Below, piece by piece: positions 26,069 through 35,493 of a stretch of DNA of 64,000 bases. The notes beneath the pieces were generated by a model. The model worked only from the letters and a program-made list of their open reading frames with translations. It was not told the DNA's origin and searched no databases. Source of the stretch: Paenibacillus zeirhizosphaerae (GTDB lineage Bacteria > Bacillota > Bacilli > Paenibacillales > Paenibacillaceae); contig NZ_JAPCKK010000011.1 of NCBI RefSeq assembly GCF_030705605.1, forward strand, positions 248,001 through 312,000, given 5' to 3'. The position numbers were made by a program, and so were the translations under genes. Every line of letters starts with the position of its first letter. The first letter of the stretch is position 1.

Positions 26069-27490
26069 ATGGGAAATACCAGACTCGGCGGAAAAAGCAT
26101 CATTCTTCGACTTGAGATTCAGACGGACATGATTAATTTCGGACAGGTTGCATCGGTCATCTTTGCCGCTGGCGGAGACATTGTGGCGATCGACGTGATC
26201 CAGACGAGCCGGAATATGACCGTTCGTGACCTCACCATTACCGTCACAGACAGCGTGGATATCGGCATCATTACGGAAGCGGTTAAAAATATGGAGGGCG
26301 TACGGCTGATCAATATTTCAGATCGCACGTTCCTGCTGCACCTCGGCGGCAAAATCGAAACCCAGCCCAAAACCCCGATCCAGAACAGGGACGATCTGTC
26401 GCGGGTATACACGCCAGACGTGGCACGCGTCTGCATGGCGATCCACGAGGAACCAGACAAAGCCTATTCCTTGACTGTAAAAAGAAATACAGTCGCTGTT
26501 GTATCCGACGGAAGCGCCGTGCTCGGGCTTGGCAATATCGGTCCTTACGCCGCCATGCCTGTCATGGAGGGCAAATCCATGCTATTCAAGCAGTTTGGCG
26601 GCGTCGATTCCTTTCCTATCTGCCTGAATACACAGGATACCGAGGAGATTATTGCTGCCGTTAAAGCGATCGCTCCCGCCTTCGGAGGCATCAATCTGGA
26701 GGACATTTCTTCTCCGCGCTGCTTTGAGATTGAGGAGCGGCTGCGCAAGGAACTCGATATTCCCGTCTTCCACGATGATCAGCACGGCACCGCTGTCGTT
26801 CTCTATGCCGCCCTGATCAACGCTCTGAAGCTCGTCGGTAAATCCATCGGCAGCATTAAAGTGGTGGTATGCGGCATTGGTGCCGCCGGTATCGCGTGCA
26901 GCAAAATTCTGCTGTCGGCAGGTGTCAAAAATATCATCGGCGTTGACAAGATGGGAGCCATCGCTGCGGGCAACCAGTATGAGAACCGTATGCTGCAGTG
27001 GTATGCGGAGCATACCAATCCGGAACGTGTGCAGGGCACGCTGCGGGAGGTCATCCATGGAGCCGATGTATTCATAGGGGTATCGGCGGGTGGCATTCTC
27101 AGCCGTGAAGATGTCGGGCATATGGCCGACCAGCCGATCGTATTCGCCATGGCCAACCCAGTGCCGGAAATCCGGCCGGAGGAAATCGAGGATATCGCCG
27201 CCGTCATCGCCACCGGGCGCTCCGATTATCCGAACCAAATCAATAATGTGCTGTGCTTTCCGGGGATCTTCCGAGGGGCACTGGACTGCAGGGCCTCGGA
27301 AATCAACGAAGAGATGAAGCTCGCGGCAGCAGAGGCCATCGCTTCCGCCATTTCAGAGGAGGAGCTTAACCCGCTGTATATTATTCCGAGCGTTTTCAAT
27401 CAACAGGTGGTCAAAGCGATCCGCGACAAGGTTGTGCAGGCTGCCATCCGCAGCGGGGTGGCTCGCAGAATTCCGCGTGAATACAGGTAG
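26069..27490 (+). CDS. NAD-type malic enzyme with N-terminal ACT domain
   Basis: 473 residues. The N-terminal 80 residues form an ACT-like regulatory domain. The malic enzyme core follows: YTPDVARVC, GLGNIGPYAAMPVMEGKSMLFKQFGGVD, and EDISSPRCFEIEERL...PVFHDDQHGTA, which binds the metal and malate. The nucleotide-binding motif is VVCGIGAAGIA. It converts malate to pyruvate and CO2. GGAGGGG before ATG 26069 defines the start; the longer frame overlaps tctA. Its position behind TctCBA suggests the imported carboxylate feeds malate and pyruvate metabolism. The hairpin at 27533 ends the operon. Confidence 0.94.
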   Translation: MGNTRLGGKSIILRLEIQTDMINFGQVASVIFAAGGDIVAIDVIQTSRNMTVRDLTITVTDSVDIGIITEAVKNMEGVRLINISDRTFLLHLGGKIETQPKTPIQNRDDLSRVYTPDVARVCMAIHEEPDKAYSLTVKRNTVAVVSDGSAVLGLGNIGPYAAMPVMEGKSMLFKQFGGVDSFPICLNTQDTEEIIAAVKAIAPAFGGINLEDISSPRCFEIEERLRKELDIPVFHDDQHGTAVVLYAALINALKLVGKSIGSIKVVVCGIGAAGIACSKILLSAGVKNIIGVDKMGAIAAGNQYENRMLQWYAEHTNPERVQGTLREVIHGADVFIGVSAGGILSREDVGHMADQPIVFAMANPVPEIRPEEIEDIAAVIATGRSDYPNQINNVLCFPGIFRGALDCRASEINEEMKLAAAEAIASAISEEELNPLYIIPSVFNQQVVKAIRDKVVQAAIRSGVARRIPREYR

Positions 27491-27532
27491 TCTGCAGATC
27501 TGCAACCATTTCGTTCCTTATTTGAAAAGTAA

Positions 27533-27579
27533 AACAAAAGCTCATCGCCTCCTCTAATGAAGCGATGAGTTTTTGTTTT
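27533..27579. terminator. Bidirectional terminator (GCTCATCG family)
   Basis: GCTCATCGC pairs with GCGATGAG, flanked by AAACAAAA on the left and TTTTTGTTT on the right. It serves both the malic enzyme operon and the convergent racemase-family gene. It is closely similar to the hairpin at 15051-15091. Confidence 0.85.
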
Positions 27580-27593
27580 TAGTCAACTGTTCA

Positions 27594-28268
27594 TCAGCCT
27601 TCCAGTCCCAAAGCATCTATCAAGGAGGGCACAAGTGGCTTCAGCGGATTGCCAATTTCAACACGGTATTCCCGCTCAACCGCCTCGGCAGCTTCCGTCA
27701 TGGACAGCTGGGCTGTATGGATCATGCGCTGCTCCCCGGATTGAATCAGATCCTGAATATAACCGGACACCCGCTTCAGATATGCTTCCTTCTTCCCCGC
27801 CATAATGAGCTCGAAGCTTCCTTCAATCACCTGCACCTCTATATCGGGTGCTTTGCCCACTGTCTCTGCAAAAGCATACAGTCTTTTCATCGTACCTTCT
27901 ACCGTGTCCGGGTTCGTAAACAGTACAATTTGCGGCTGTTCCCAGCGGCACAGGACATGGAAAAAGGCCTCGTCAATCGTGATAACCGGAACAGGCCACT
28001 GCGGCTTGCTCTCCTCCAGCAACGCCGCGTACTGTGTACACGTAACCAGCACGACATCCGCACCGCAGTCCATCATCCATTCCAACTGCCTCATCACCTG
28101 CTCCGAAGCCTGGGCCCGGCTGAAACGTTGATCCGACGCCATACGGCGGATGAGTCCTGGGTCTGTGTAATGCGTCAACTCTAGTCCGAAGGGAGCAAAA
28201 GCCCGTTCTATGTAATCCACATTCGAATAATGAGCGTGCAGACAAGCCAATCTTTTCACAGGAGGCAC
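27594..28268 (-). CDS. Aspartate/glutamate racemase superfamily protein
   Basis: 224 residues with the Asp/Glu/hydantoin racemase fold. The first catalytic block is LVTCTQYAALLE (about 75-86) with a cysteine. The usual second cysteine block near residue 185 reads HTAQLSMTE and has none, so a two-base racemase mechanism looks unlikely; family members such as maleate isomerases or AroM-like proteins also vary here. The substrate is unknown. ATG 28266-28268 has only a weak ribosome binding site. It shares a terminator with the malic enzyme operon. Confidence 0.72.
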   Translation of the reverse strand: MPPVKRLACLHAHYSNVDYIERAFAPFGLELTHYTDPGLIRRMASDQRFSRAQASEQVMRQLEWMMDCGADVVLVTCTQYAALLEESKPQWPVPVITIDEAFFHVLCRWEQPQIVLFTNPDTVEGTMKRLYAFAETVGKAPDIEVQVIEGSFELIMAGKKEAYLKRVSGYIQDLIQSGEQRMIHTAQLSMTEAAEAVEREYRVEIGNPLKPLVPSLIDALGLEG

Positions 28269-28373
28269 CCGCTTTCTTCATACTCTTTCAAATATTATCA
28301 GCACAACAGCAGGCAATGAAGCAAGCCCACAACCAAAAAATAAAAAGGCAGCAGCGCCATCCCGGGCAGACAC

Positions 28374-28405
28374 AGAAAAAGCCTGCCCTTGAGCGGGACA
28401 GGCTT
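28374..28405 (-). terminator. Terminator of the pectate lyase gene
   Basis: Minus-strand AAGCCTGTCCC pairs with GGGCAGGCTT, followed by TTTTC. Confidence 0.85.
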
Positions 28406-28445
28406 AGCTTTGGATCGAAAATCCTGCTGGACCTGGCTGACCGGC

Positions 28446-29120
28446 TTAATACTCCGTATTCCCGGACGCGCTTGTTTTGCCGGAGGCAAAGCCTTTGAAC
28501 AGCGTGGGTACATTCGAGTATCTCGTGTTAGTGATTTTCGCCGCGCTTTTACTGCTGTCTGTTCTGAAGATGGAGTCCTTCACATTGGAGATGTCAGAGC
28601 TGTCCAGCGTGAAGTTCACTGCGTAGGAGGTGCCGCCGTTCTGGCGAGCCAGCTTGCCGATGTCATTGGCCTTGAAGTTCTTGATATTGATCGTTCCTTC
28701 CGCATTCGCCTGGAACACCTTGTCATAGGCTTTATAAGCACCTCCTCCTGTAATGTTAACCGTTCCTTTGGCTTTAAGCGTTAACGCATCTTCCCCTACA
28801 TCCTGCCACGTTACGTTGCTAATGGTTGCATTCCCGTAGCAGTGCACACCGTCGGCTCCCGGAGCACCGATCGTGACGTTCTTAAGGATGGCCCCGTTCT
28901 CAAGACGGAAAATAGGCTTCTGACCTTCACCCTGACCTCCGTCCCCAAGTGTATCGGGATTAGCCACGTAGGTCTGTCCCTTTCCATCAAATGTTTCTCC
29001 TGCCTTGACGATAATTGTTTCCGAAACCACCTGAGACGCGGCTTGTACCTTGCTGTTTACGGCACCGAATGAAGTGATCAACAATGCGGATAACAAAAGA
29101 GCTGCCATACCTTTTTTCAC
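28446..29120 (-). CDS. Secreted pectate lyase, polysaccharide lyase family 3
   Basis: 224 residues. A signal peptide (about 1-28, ending near VQA) precedes a small right-handed parallel beta-helix typical of PL3: [40 protein letters not shown], and the [10 protein letters not shown] block that carries calcium-binding and catalytic acidic residues. It cleaves polygalacturonate by beta-elimination outside the cell. I chose GTG 29118-29120, ten bases after AAAGGA; a second GTG six bases upstream is possible. A cre site lies at 29215-29228. Confidence 0.92.
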   Translation of the reverse strand: MKKGMAALLLSALLITSFGAVNSKVQAASQVVSETIIVKAGETFDGKGQTYVANPDTLGDGGQGEGQKPIFRLENGAILKNVTIGAPGADGVHCYGNATISNVTWQDVGEDALTLKAKGTVNITGGGAYKAYDKVFQANAEGTINIKNFKANDIGKLARQNGGTSYAVNFTLDSSDISNVKDSIFRTDSSKSAAKITNTRYSNVPTLFKGFASGKTSASGNTEY

Positions 29121-29214
29121 AGTCACTACATCCTTTCTATACCTTGAGATTTATGATAAGGCCTGTACCATTTTTTCATGCTGTCGTCATAAAAGAGATG
29201 TGCACCTCTCTTTT

Positions 29215-29228
29215 TGTATACGCTTTCA
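29215..29228 (-). promoter_or_regulatory. cre (CcpA) site of the pectate lyase gene
   Basis: Read on the minus strand, TGAAAGCGTATACA with its flanks matches the cre consensus WTGNNARCGNWWWCAW at every position. It lies about 95 bp before the lyase start, consistent with catabolite repression of pectin degradation. Confidence 0.75.
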
Positions 29229-29500
29229 AAACGCGAGTGGAAAATGGAATTCAGCTTATCATATTGGTATATTTTTCAATTATATTCCTTTCTGCGGATC
29301 TTTCAATCATACCTTTAGACCACAAATTAAAGAGTTCGTTCAGCCCATAGCTCCCCAAAACCATAGTTCGATAATACCAATTATTCCCATATTCAATTAC
29401 CCAGCCATCTTTCCATTACCTCAACGGACACCTCGTTGCCGGTCATATCGAGCCCTAACAGACTTATTCCTCTTCAACGTGGGTAATATATTCATGATGT
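29229..29500. other. Intergenic region between pectate lyase and peptide transporter
   Basis: No coding frame I can support. The left edge holds the lyase cre site and a leader hairpin AAAGAGAGGTGCACATCTCTTT on the minus strand (about 29192-29214). The remainder is AT-rich with no clear promoter. Confidence 0.4.
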
Positions 29501-29520
29501 CATGAAAAGGAGGTTTTCGT

Positions 29521-31015
29521 GTGGCGGATTCTACAAAAGATAAGGTGTCGGCCAGCGTGCCGCAAAAGGGCTTTTTCGGCCACCCCAGGGGATTGTTCAC
29601 TCTTTTCTTTACAGAGTTCTGGGAGCGGTTTTCTTATTACGGCATGAGGGCCATTCTGGTCTACTACATCTACTACGAAGTCACCCGGGGAGGCCTGGGG
29701 CTGCCTGAGCCGACTGCCCTCGCCATCATGTCCATTTACGGATCGCTGGTATATATGTCAGGCATTATCGGGGGCTGGCTGGCAGACCGGATGCTCGGCA
29801 CTTCAAGAGCGGTATTCTACGGCGGCATTCTGATTATGCTGGGCCACATTGCACTAGCGGTTCCCGGCACCATCTCTATGTTCTTCATCTCTATGGTGCT
29901 TATCGTGCTGGGTACAGGGCTGTTAAAGCCGAATGTATCCAGCATGGTCGGCGAGCTGTACAGCGAACAGGATGAGCGCCGGGATGCGGGCTTCAGCATT
30001 TTTTACATGGGCATCAATCTGGGCGGCTTCCTGGCGCCTTTAATCGTAGGCACCGTAGGCATGGATTACAGCTTCCACCTCGGCTTTGCCCTGGCGGCGG
30101 CAGGCATGTTCCTCGGACTTGTTCTGTTCGTCTTGACACGCAAGAAGAATCTGGGGCTGGCCGGCACCATCGTGCCCAATCCGCTGGCCCCACAGGAAAA
30201 AAAGAAGGTGTTCAGCATCCTGGGCGTATGTGCGGTCGTCGTCGCCCTGTTGATTGCGGTAGCGATCCCCAAGCGGGCTTCTGACCTTTGACAGCTTTAT
30301 CACGCTGGTGGGCATCCTCGGCATTCTAATCCCAATCGCTTACTTCGTGGTCATGTACAACAGCCCGAAGACCACCCCTGTGGAACGGTCCAGGGTTATT
30401 GCTTATATTCCCCTGTTCATCGCCTCTGTCATGTTCTGGGCGATCCAGGAGCAGGGCTCCACGATTCTTGCCAACTATGCGGATCAACGAACCCAATTGA
30501 ATTGGGCGGGCATTCGGTTGTCCCCGGCATGGTTCCAGTCGCTGAACCCGCTGTTTATCATTATCCTCGCGCCGGTATTCGCCTGGCTGTGGGTCAAGCT
30601 CGGACAAAGGCAACCCACCGTTCCGCGTAAATTCTCATTCGGTCTGCTATTTGCCGGGCTGTCCTTTCTGGTCATTCTGCTGCCTGCGTATTGGGGTGGC
30701 CCGGATTCGCTTGTGAATCCGCTATGGCTTGTGCTCAGCTATTTTCTCGTTGTGCTTGGCGAGCTGTGCCTGTCACCAGTCGGGCTGTCGGCTACAACCA
30801 AGCTAGCACCTGCCGCCTTCTCCGCACAGACAATGAGTCTCTGGTTTCTGTCCAACGCGGCGGCCCAAGCGATCAATGCGCAAGTCGTTCAGCTCTACAA
30901 CGCCGAGAATGAGATAACCTACTTCGGCATCATCGGCGCAATATCCATTGTGCTTGGTCTTCTACTCTTTATGGTGTCACCGAAAATTCAGAGCTTTATG
31001 AAGGGCGTGCGTTAG
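29521..31015 (+). pseudogene. DtpT-type di-/tripeptide transporter (POT family), frameshifted
   Basis: Two consecutive frames together make one POT/PTR2 protein of about 497 residues. The first (29521-30291) holds the signatures FTEFWERFSYYGMRAILVYY and GIIGGWLADRMLGTSRAVFYGG, plus FSIFYMGINLGGFLAPLIVG. The second (30308-31015) holds RVIAYIPLFIASVMFWAIQEQGSTILA and the C-terminal helices. In the alternative frame the joint reads GLLTFDSFITLVG, so a single-base indel near 30270-30280 (around aagcgggctt) splits an otherwise intact gene. GTG 29521 follows AAGGAGG. Either a true inactivating mutation or a sequencing error. Confidence 0.88.
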
Positions 31016-31038
31016 TCCCCGGATACGGAGCCATAGAA

Positions 31039-31080
31039 AAGAGCCATAAGGGCGGTTAAAGCCGCTTCCTTATGGCTCTT
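31039..31080. terminator. Bidirectional terminator between dtpT-type gene and rlmN
   Basis: AAGAGCCATAAG (31039-31050) pairs with CTTATGGCTCTT (31069-31080), with an inner GCGG/CCGC stem. Confidence 0.85.
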
Positions 31081-31086
31081 ACTGGA

Positions 31087-32151
31087 TTAGGCTGTGCTTT
31101 TACGGATTTGCTTGCTGCGCAGTTGACCACACGCCGCATCAATGTCTGTTCCATGTTCCATACGGACAGTGCAGTTGATGCCCTGCTTCTTCAGCGTATC
31201 ATAGAAGCCGAGAATCGACTCCTGCTCACTGCGCTGATACTGGCTATGCTCATCCACCGGATTATAAGGAATCAGGTTTACACTGGCGAACTGCTTCTTA
31301 TCCTGGAGCAGCTCCGCAAGCTCCAGCGCATGCTGCTTCTGATCGTTGACATCCCGCAGCAGAATATATTCGAACATAATTCTCCGCTTCGTCTTCTCCA
31401 GATAGTATTCGACCGCCTCCATCAGTTGCTCAATCGGAAACGCGCGGTTGATCTTCATAATCCGAGTACGCAGGTCATTGTTCGCTGCGTGCAGCGAAAT
31501 CGCCAGATTCACGGGCAAGCCGCTGTCGGCAAACTCCTTGATTTTGTCCGGCAGACCGCTCGTTGATACTGTAATACGGCGCACACCGATGGCAAGACCC
31601 TTGTGATCCTTGATAATATTCAGGAAATCGAGCAGATGGTCATAGTTGTCAAACGGCTCACCGATGCCCATCACCACAACATGGGTTACCTTCTCTCCTT
31701 GCTGCTTTCCGTCCAGGTGCAGCTGAACCTTCATAATTTGTTCGACGATCTCGCCGCTTGTCAGATCCCGGCTCTTCTTGATCAAGCCGCTCGCGCAGAA
31801 GCTGCAGCCGATATTGCAACCCACTTGGGTCGTTACACAGACCGACAGGCCGTATTTCTGGCGCATCAGCACCGTTTCAATGAGGTTCCCGTCCTCCAGC
31901 CGCAACAGGAACTTGATGGTTCCGTCTGTCGCTTCCTGTCTGACATGCTCTTCAAGCGTACGGATAACAAAATGCTCTTCAAGCAGTTGAACACAGGATG
32001 GATGAAGCTCCGTCATCTCGGCAAATGCCGCAACCCGCTTGCGGTACAAGTATTCCCACACCTGGGAAGCGCGGTACTTCTTGTGCCCTCTTTCCCCGAG
32101 CCATGCTGTCAATTGTTCTATCGTCAATCCATAAATGGATGGTTTATTCAT
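31087..32151 (-). CDS. rlmN: 23S rRNA (adenine2503-C2)/tRNA methyltransferase
   Basis: 354-residue radical-SAM enzyme that methylates C2 of A2503 in 23S rRNA and A37 in some tRNAs. The cluster-binding cysteines are Cys112, Cys116 and Cys119 in [12 protein letters not shown]. The GEPFDNYDH motif and the C-terminal [11 protein letters not shown] with the methyl-carrying cysteine are intact. Related Cfr enzymes give drug resistance by C8 methylation, but the pattern here is RlmN. ATG 32149-32151. It converges on the peptide transporter. Confidence 0.95.
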   Translation of the reverse strand: MNKPSIYGLTIEQLTAWLGERGHKKYRASQVWEYLYRKRVAAFAEMTELHPSCVQLLEEHFVIRTLEEHVRQEATDGTIKFLLRLEDGNLIETVLMRQKYGLSVCVTTQVGCNIGCSFCASGLIKKSRDLTSGEIVEQIMKVQLHLDGKQQGEKVTHVVVMGIGEPFDNYDHLLDFLNIIKDHKGLAIGVRRITVSTSGLPDKIKEFADSGLPVNLAISLHAANNDLRTRIMKINRAFPIEQLMEAVEYYLEKTKRRIMFEYILLRDVNDQKQHALELAELLQDKKQFASVNLIPYNPVDEHSQYQRSEQESILGFYDTLKKQGINCTVRMEHGTDIDAACGQLRSKQIRKSTA

Positions 32152-32324
32152 TCTTTACCCTCTCTTCGATCTATATCGTGAAAAATGTTTCCACGTGAAA
32201 CATTTTGTCAGATTGTGCTGACCTGTAAATTCAAGCCTTCATCTTATTGTCCCAAAATTTCAGAAGTTAAACAAGAGGAACAGACAGGGATTTTTGCAGC
32301 AGCACGTTTCTATGCGAAAAGTAA

Positions 32325-32364
32325 AAAGCCACATCACGGCAGCTATATCCCATGATGTGGCTTT
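32325..32364 (-). terminator. Terminator of the PepSY-like gene
   Basis: On the minus strand AAAGCCACATCA (32353-32364) pairs with TGATGTGGCTTT (32325-32336), followed by a T run. Confidence 0.8.
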
Positions 32365-32388
32365 ATCGTTTAAGCTATTCAAGCTTAA

Positions 32389-33249
32389 TTAATTTAATGC
32401 TGCCTTTTCTTCGTCCAGGCCCTTCAAAAAGCTTTGATCCATACGGCTCTGATATATCAGTACCTGTCCTGACTCCTCATCAAATACTACATAATCTTCT
32501 CTGCCATTCCCCAACTCAAGCACGGCCTGCATATTATCATACATTCTAAAATCATACACCTCTGTATGCTTAATTGCCTTTCCTTTATTCAGATCATGAC
32601 TTTCGATAAATTGTACGGCTCTTTGCTCCAGATCCGCTGCTGAAGTCAGACGGTTAGACGGGCCTGCATCAGGCAGATCACGGCTTATTCTTAAAACATC
32701 GCCATTCTCCGCGTCTATCGTTACAGAATATACCTGACCCTGTTTCTTCACGAACGTCCCGTCCACTTCGATGACCTGGCCAGCCACTTGCTGATGCTCG
32801 GCGGAAATGAAGTTAATGTTCCAGAATGGACGATCCAACTGCTTCTCCCATGCCATATAGTTACTTGTATCCAGGTCCGGCAAGCCTTTGGTATAAGCTG
32901 TTTTCTCGTCTTCCACACGTTTTTGATCATAATACTCGGTGTGTGCGGCATATGTTGCATCCATATCTGCGCCAAAAATCTCTTTGATACGGTTCTTGGC
33001 AATTTCAAGGGCTTGTGCATCCTTCACCGGACCTGAAACCACACCTTCAGCGGTAACTGTTGGCTTGATCCCTCCCGAAATCACCTTGCTATTCGCATTC
33101 GTTTCCTGTGCCGTCATCAAAGTATCCTTTTGAGGCGTATCCAGGCCTGTCGCTGCATAAGCTGCTGTCCCCAAACTGCCGACCATAATCGCTGCGGCAA
33201 TCGCCACACCTGCCGTTTTTTTGCCTTTAACCAGAAATTTACCATTCAT
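32389..33249 (-). CDS. Secreted or membrane-anchored PepSY/YpeB-like protein
   Basis: 286 residues. A signal or anchor segment (about 12-35, TAGVAIAAAIMVGSLGTAAYA) is followed by two repeats with the PepSY-like pattern, a helix (KDAQALEIAKNRIKEIFG; TSAADLEQRAVQFIES) and then beta strands with GQVYSVTIDAENGDVLRI and DYVVFDEESGQVLIY. PepSY domains often inhibit extracytoplasmic proteases; that is family knowledge. Of three nearby ATGs I chose 33247-33249, nine bases after GGGGG. It follows the two-component genes and has its own promoter with the same direct repeat as the regulator promoter. Confidence 0.78.
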   Translation of the reverse strand: MNGKFLVKGKKTAGVAIAAAIMVGSLGTAAYAATGLDTPQKDTLMTAQETNANSKVISGGIKPTVTAEGVVSGPVKDAQALEIAKNRIKEIFGADMDATYAAHTEYYDQKRVEDEKTAYTKGLPDLDTSNYMAWEKQLDRPFWNINFISAEHQQVAGQVIEVDGTFVKKQGQVYSVTIDAENGDVLRISRDLPDAGPSNRLTSAADLEQRAVQFIESHDLNKGKAIKHTEVYDFRMYDNMQAVLELGNGREDYVVFDEESGQVLIYQSRMDQSFLKGLDEEKAALN

Positions 33250-33315
33250 ATTCATATACCCCCACGTTATAGTAGTTGATTTTGGAATTGCGCAATTCCG
33301 TTCTACATCTACCAC

Positions 33316-33367
33316 TTTATATCAGCGATGTTGTATAAGAATCGACAAGTTGTAAATTAGTTGTATT
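33316..33367 (-). promoter_or_regulatory. Promoter and direct-repeat operator of the PepSY-like gene
   Basis: On the minus strand ATACAACTAA-TTTACAACTTG forms an 11-bp-phased direct repeat (33346-33367), 24 bp upstream of TATAAA (33316-33321). The distal half overlaps the stop codon of the kinase gene. The same repeat occurs upstream of the response regulator. Confidence 0.65.
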
Positions 33368-34790
33368 CTTTAGTGAAGGTCATTTTGACTCTGGTTCCTT
33401 GATTCACCACGCTGAAGATTTCGATCTGCGCTTTGTGCAGCTTTATGATCTCGGCACAGATGGCCAGCCCCAGACCTGCCCCGTGACGGGAACGGGTTTC
33501 TGCTTGATCCACCATGTAAAAAGGTTCAAACACCTTGGATATGTCCCCTTCAGGGATACCGATCCCTTCATCCTCAATCTCCAATACGTAGGTATGATCT
33601 GCCTGGACCGCCTGACCCCTCAAATAAATCCGGCTGTCTGCGGGAGAGGCTTTGATGGCATTATCCAGTAAATTGATACACAGCACCTTAAACAAATCCT
33701 TGTCCATGAGCACCGTATCAGCTTCCACCTGCAGGACCAATTCCATGCTACAATCGTTCAGCCTGGGCTTTAACGATTCTGCAATCTCACCGCATACCGC
33801 CTGTATATCTTCGTTTCTTCCTTTCAGCTCGTTCTTACTCAAGAGAATCATATCCATCAGCTTGAAGGACAGGCTTTCCAGCCTTTTGCCTTCAACATAA
33901 ATAAAGTGTAAGCCATTGAAAAAAACCTCTTCATCGTAACGGGTGGAACGAAGAAAATCAGCATAACCTATGATGGAGGTCAGCGGTGTTTTTAATTCAT
34001 GGGTCAGCGCTTCAATAAAACGCTGCTTATGCTCTGCGGCCGTTTTCAGCTCCTCTACATTCTCCTCCACGGCAGCCGCCATTTGGTTAAAACTGCGGGC
34101 CAGGGAACCGACTTCATCCTTGGATGCCACCTCAATTCGCTGAGTATAATCCCCTCGGGCAATCGTCTGTACCGAATTGGACAAGCCACGTATGGAACGT
34201 GTCAAATACCAGAGCAGCAAATATAGAGCCGCGGCCAAGCTGACCGTAGTTATGATATTCAATTTAATGAACAAACTGTATTGCTCCGCCTTGTTCGTGT
34301 AGACATCCGAAATATCCCGAATATAAACAAGCTTAAACGTGTCGTCTTCCAGCTCCAGCCTGCTGATGACAAACAAATAGCTCTTGCTGCCAATATCTCT
34401 TATGATGTAGTGCCTTTGCCCGGAAAGTGGAGTCTGCAGTTCCTTTCTTGCTCCCTCAAGCTCTTCTTTAAAGCTGCTGTACACGATCCCGTTATGTTCA
34501 TCAAGGATTTCAATGAATACGCCTTTTGAGCCGAAATTTTGGGTATACTCAGCAAAAGCGACTCTTAAAAAATCCCTGAGCACGCTTTGCGGAAAACCTA
34601 GCTTCTGGTTTAGATAGGCTCCATTGGTTTGAAGTCCAGATTGCACAATCAGCTGCTCGGTCAGACCACTTTCGATTTCCTTTTTTAAATTTTGACTGAA
34701 ATGATGTTCGATTAAATACAAGGACGCGGCGTTAAATACACAGGCGAATAATACCAAGGTGCACAAAAATATTTTCTGCCACAGCTTCAT
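33357..34790 (-). CDS. Sensor histidine kinase
   Basis: 477 residues. Two membrane segments (about 7-27 and 175-195) bracket an extracytoplasmic domain of about 145 residues. A HAMP linker (SIRGLSNSVQTIARGDYTQRIE) and the phospho-acceptor block FIEALTHELKTPLTSIIGY follow. The ATPase boxes NLLDNAIKAS, DEGIGIP and GAGLGLAIC are complete. It overlaps the response regulator by four bases. The signal is unknown; the co-regulated PepSY-like exported protein suggests an envelope cue. Confidence 0.92.
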   Translation of the reverse strand: MKLWQKIFLCTLVLFACVFNAASLYLIEHHFSQNLKKEIESGLTEQLIVQSGLQTNGAYLNQKLGFPQSVLRDFLRVAFAEYTQNFGSKGVFIEILDEHNGIVYSSFKEELEGARKELQTPLSGQRHYIIRDIGSKSYLFVISRLELEDDTFKLVYIRDISDVYTNKAEQYSLFIKLNIITTVSLAAALYLLLWYLTRSIRGLSNSVQTIARGDYTQRIEVASKDEVGSLARSFNQMAAAVEENVEELKTAAEHKQRFIEALTHELKTPLTSIIGYADFLRSTRYDEEVFFNGLHFIYVEGKRLESLSFKLMDMILLSKNELKGRNEDIQAVCGEIAESLKPRLNDCSMELVLQVEADTVLMDKDLFKVLCINLLDNAIKASPADSRIYLRGQAVQADHTYVLEIEDEGIGIPEGDISKVFEPFYMVDQAETRSRHGAGLGLAICAEIIKLHKAQIEIFSVVNQGTRVKMTFTKEYN

Positions 34791-35446
34791 AAGGTATTTT
34801 CCAGCCTGTAGCCAAACTTGAATATCGTTTTGATGCGCTCTTCAAAGCCGAGCTTCTTCCGCAGCTTCTGGATATGAATATCCACGGTACGGGTTTCGCC
34901 CGTGTAGTCGTAGCCCCATACCAGTTCCAGGATCTTTTCCCTGGACAACGCTTTGTTGCGGTTACGTATGAGAAGCAGCAGCAGCTCATACTCTTTTAGC
35001 GTCAGATCAATGATCTCATCCGCTTTTTTTACGGTGCGCTCCTCCAGCTCTATCGTCAGATCCTCGTAGGTAATGAGACTGCTTTGATGTGTAAAACGGC
35101 GAAGCACCACTTCAATGCGGGCTAGAAGCTCTACCGCTTCAAAAGGTTTTACAATGTAGTCATCCGCGCCCATTTTTAAACCTTTTACCCTGTCGGCAAG
35201 CTCTTTTTTCGCCGTAAGGAAAATCACTGGAATCCCGCTGGGCCGTATTTTTTCCAGAATGGCAAAGCCGTCCTGATCAGGCAGCATTACATCCAGCAGG
35301 ATCAAGGCCGGCGTATATTCCTGAAGTATGGCGAGTGCTTCCTCCCCGCTGAAGGCTTGTCTGCTTCCATAACCGGCCACATTCAGATTTAGACGAATTA
35401 ATTCCGAGATAGCCCGTTCATCTTCTATAATCAATATTTTTTGCAT
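34787..35446 (-). CDS. OmpR-family response regulator
   Basis: 219 residues from ATG 35444-35446, preceded by GGGGGAG. Receiver with acidic residues at 8-9 and Asp52 in LILLDVMLP, Lys near 100 in DDYIVKPFE, then a winged helix with the REKILELVWGYDYTGETRTVDIHIQKLRKKL recognition region. The open frame continues 15 codons upstream without a ribosome binding site. Probably autoregulated through the direct repeat at 35526-35547. Confidence 0.92.
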   Translation of the reverse strand: MQKILIIEDERAISELIRLNLNVAGYGSRQAFSGEEALAILQEYTPALILLDVMLPDQDGFAILEKIRPSGIPVIFLTAKKELADRVKGLKMGADDYIVKPFEAVELLARIEVVLRRFTHQSSLITYEDLTIELEERTVKKADEIIDLTLKEYELLLLLIRNRNKALSREKILELVWGYDYTGETRTVDIHIQKLRKKLGFEERIKTIFKFGYRLENTL

Positions 35447-35493
35447 GATGCTCCCCCATGATCTTGAGTATCCCGCGCTTTTGAAATACATTG

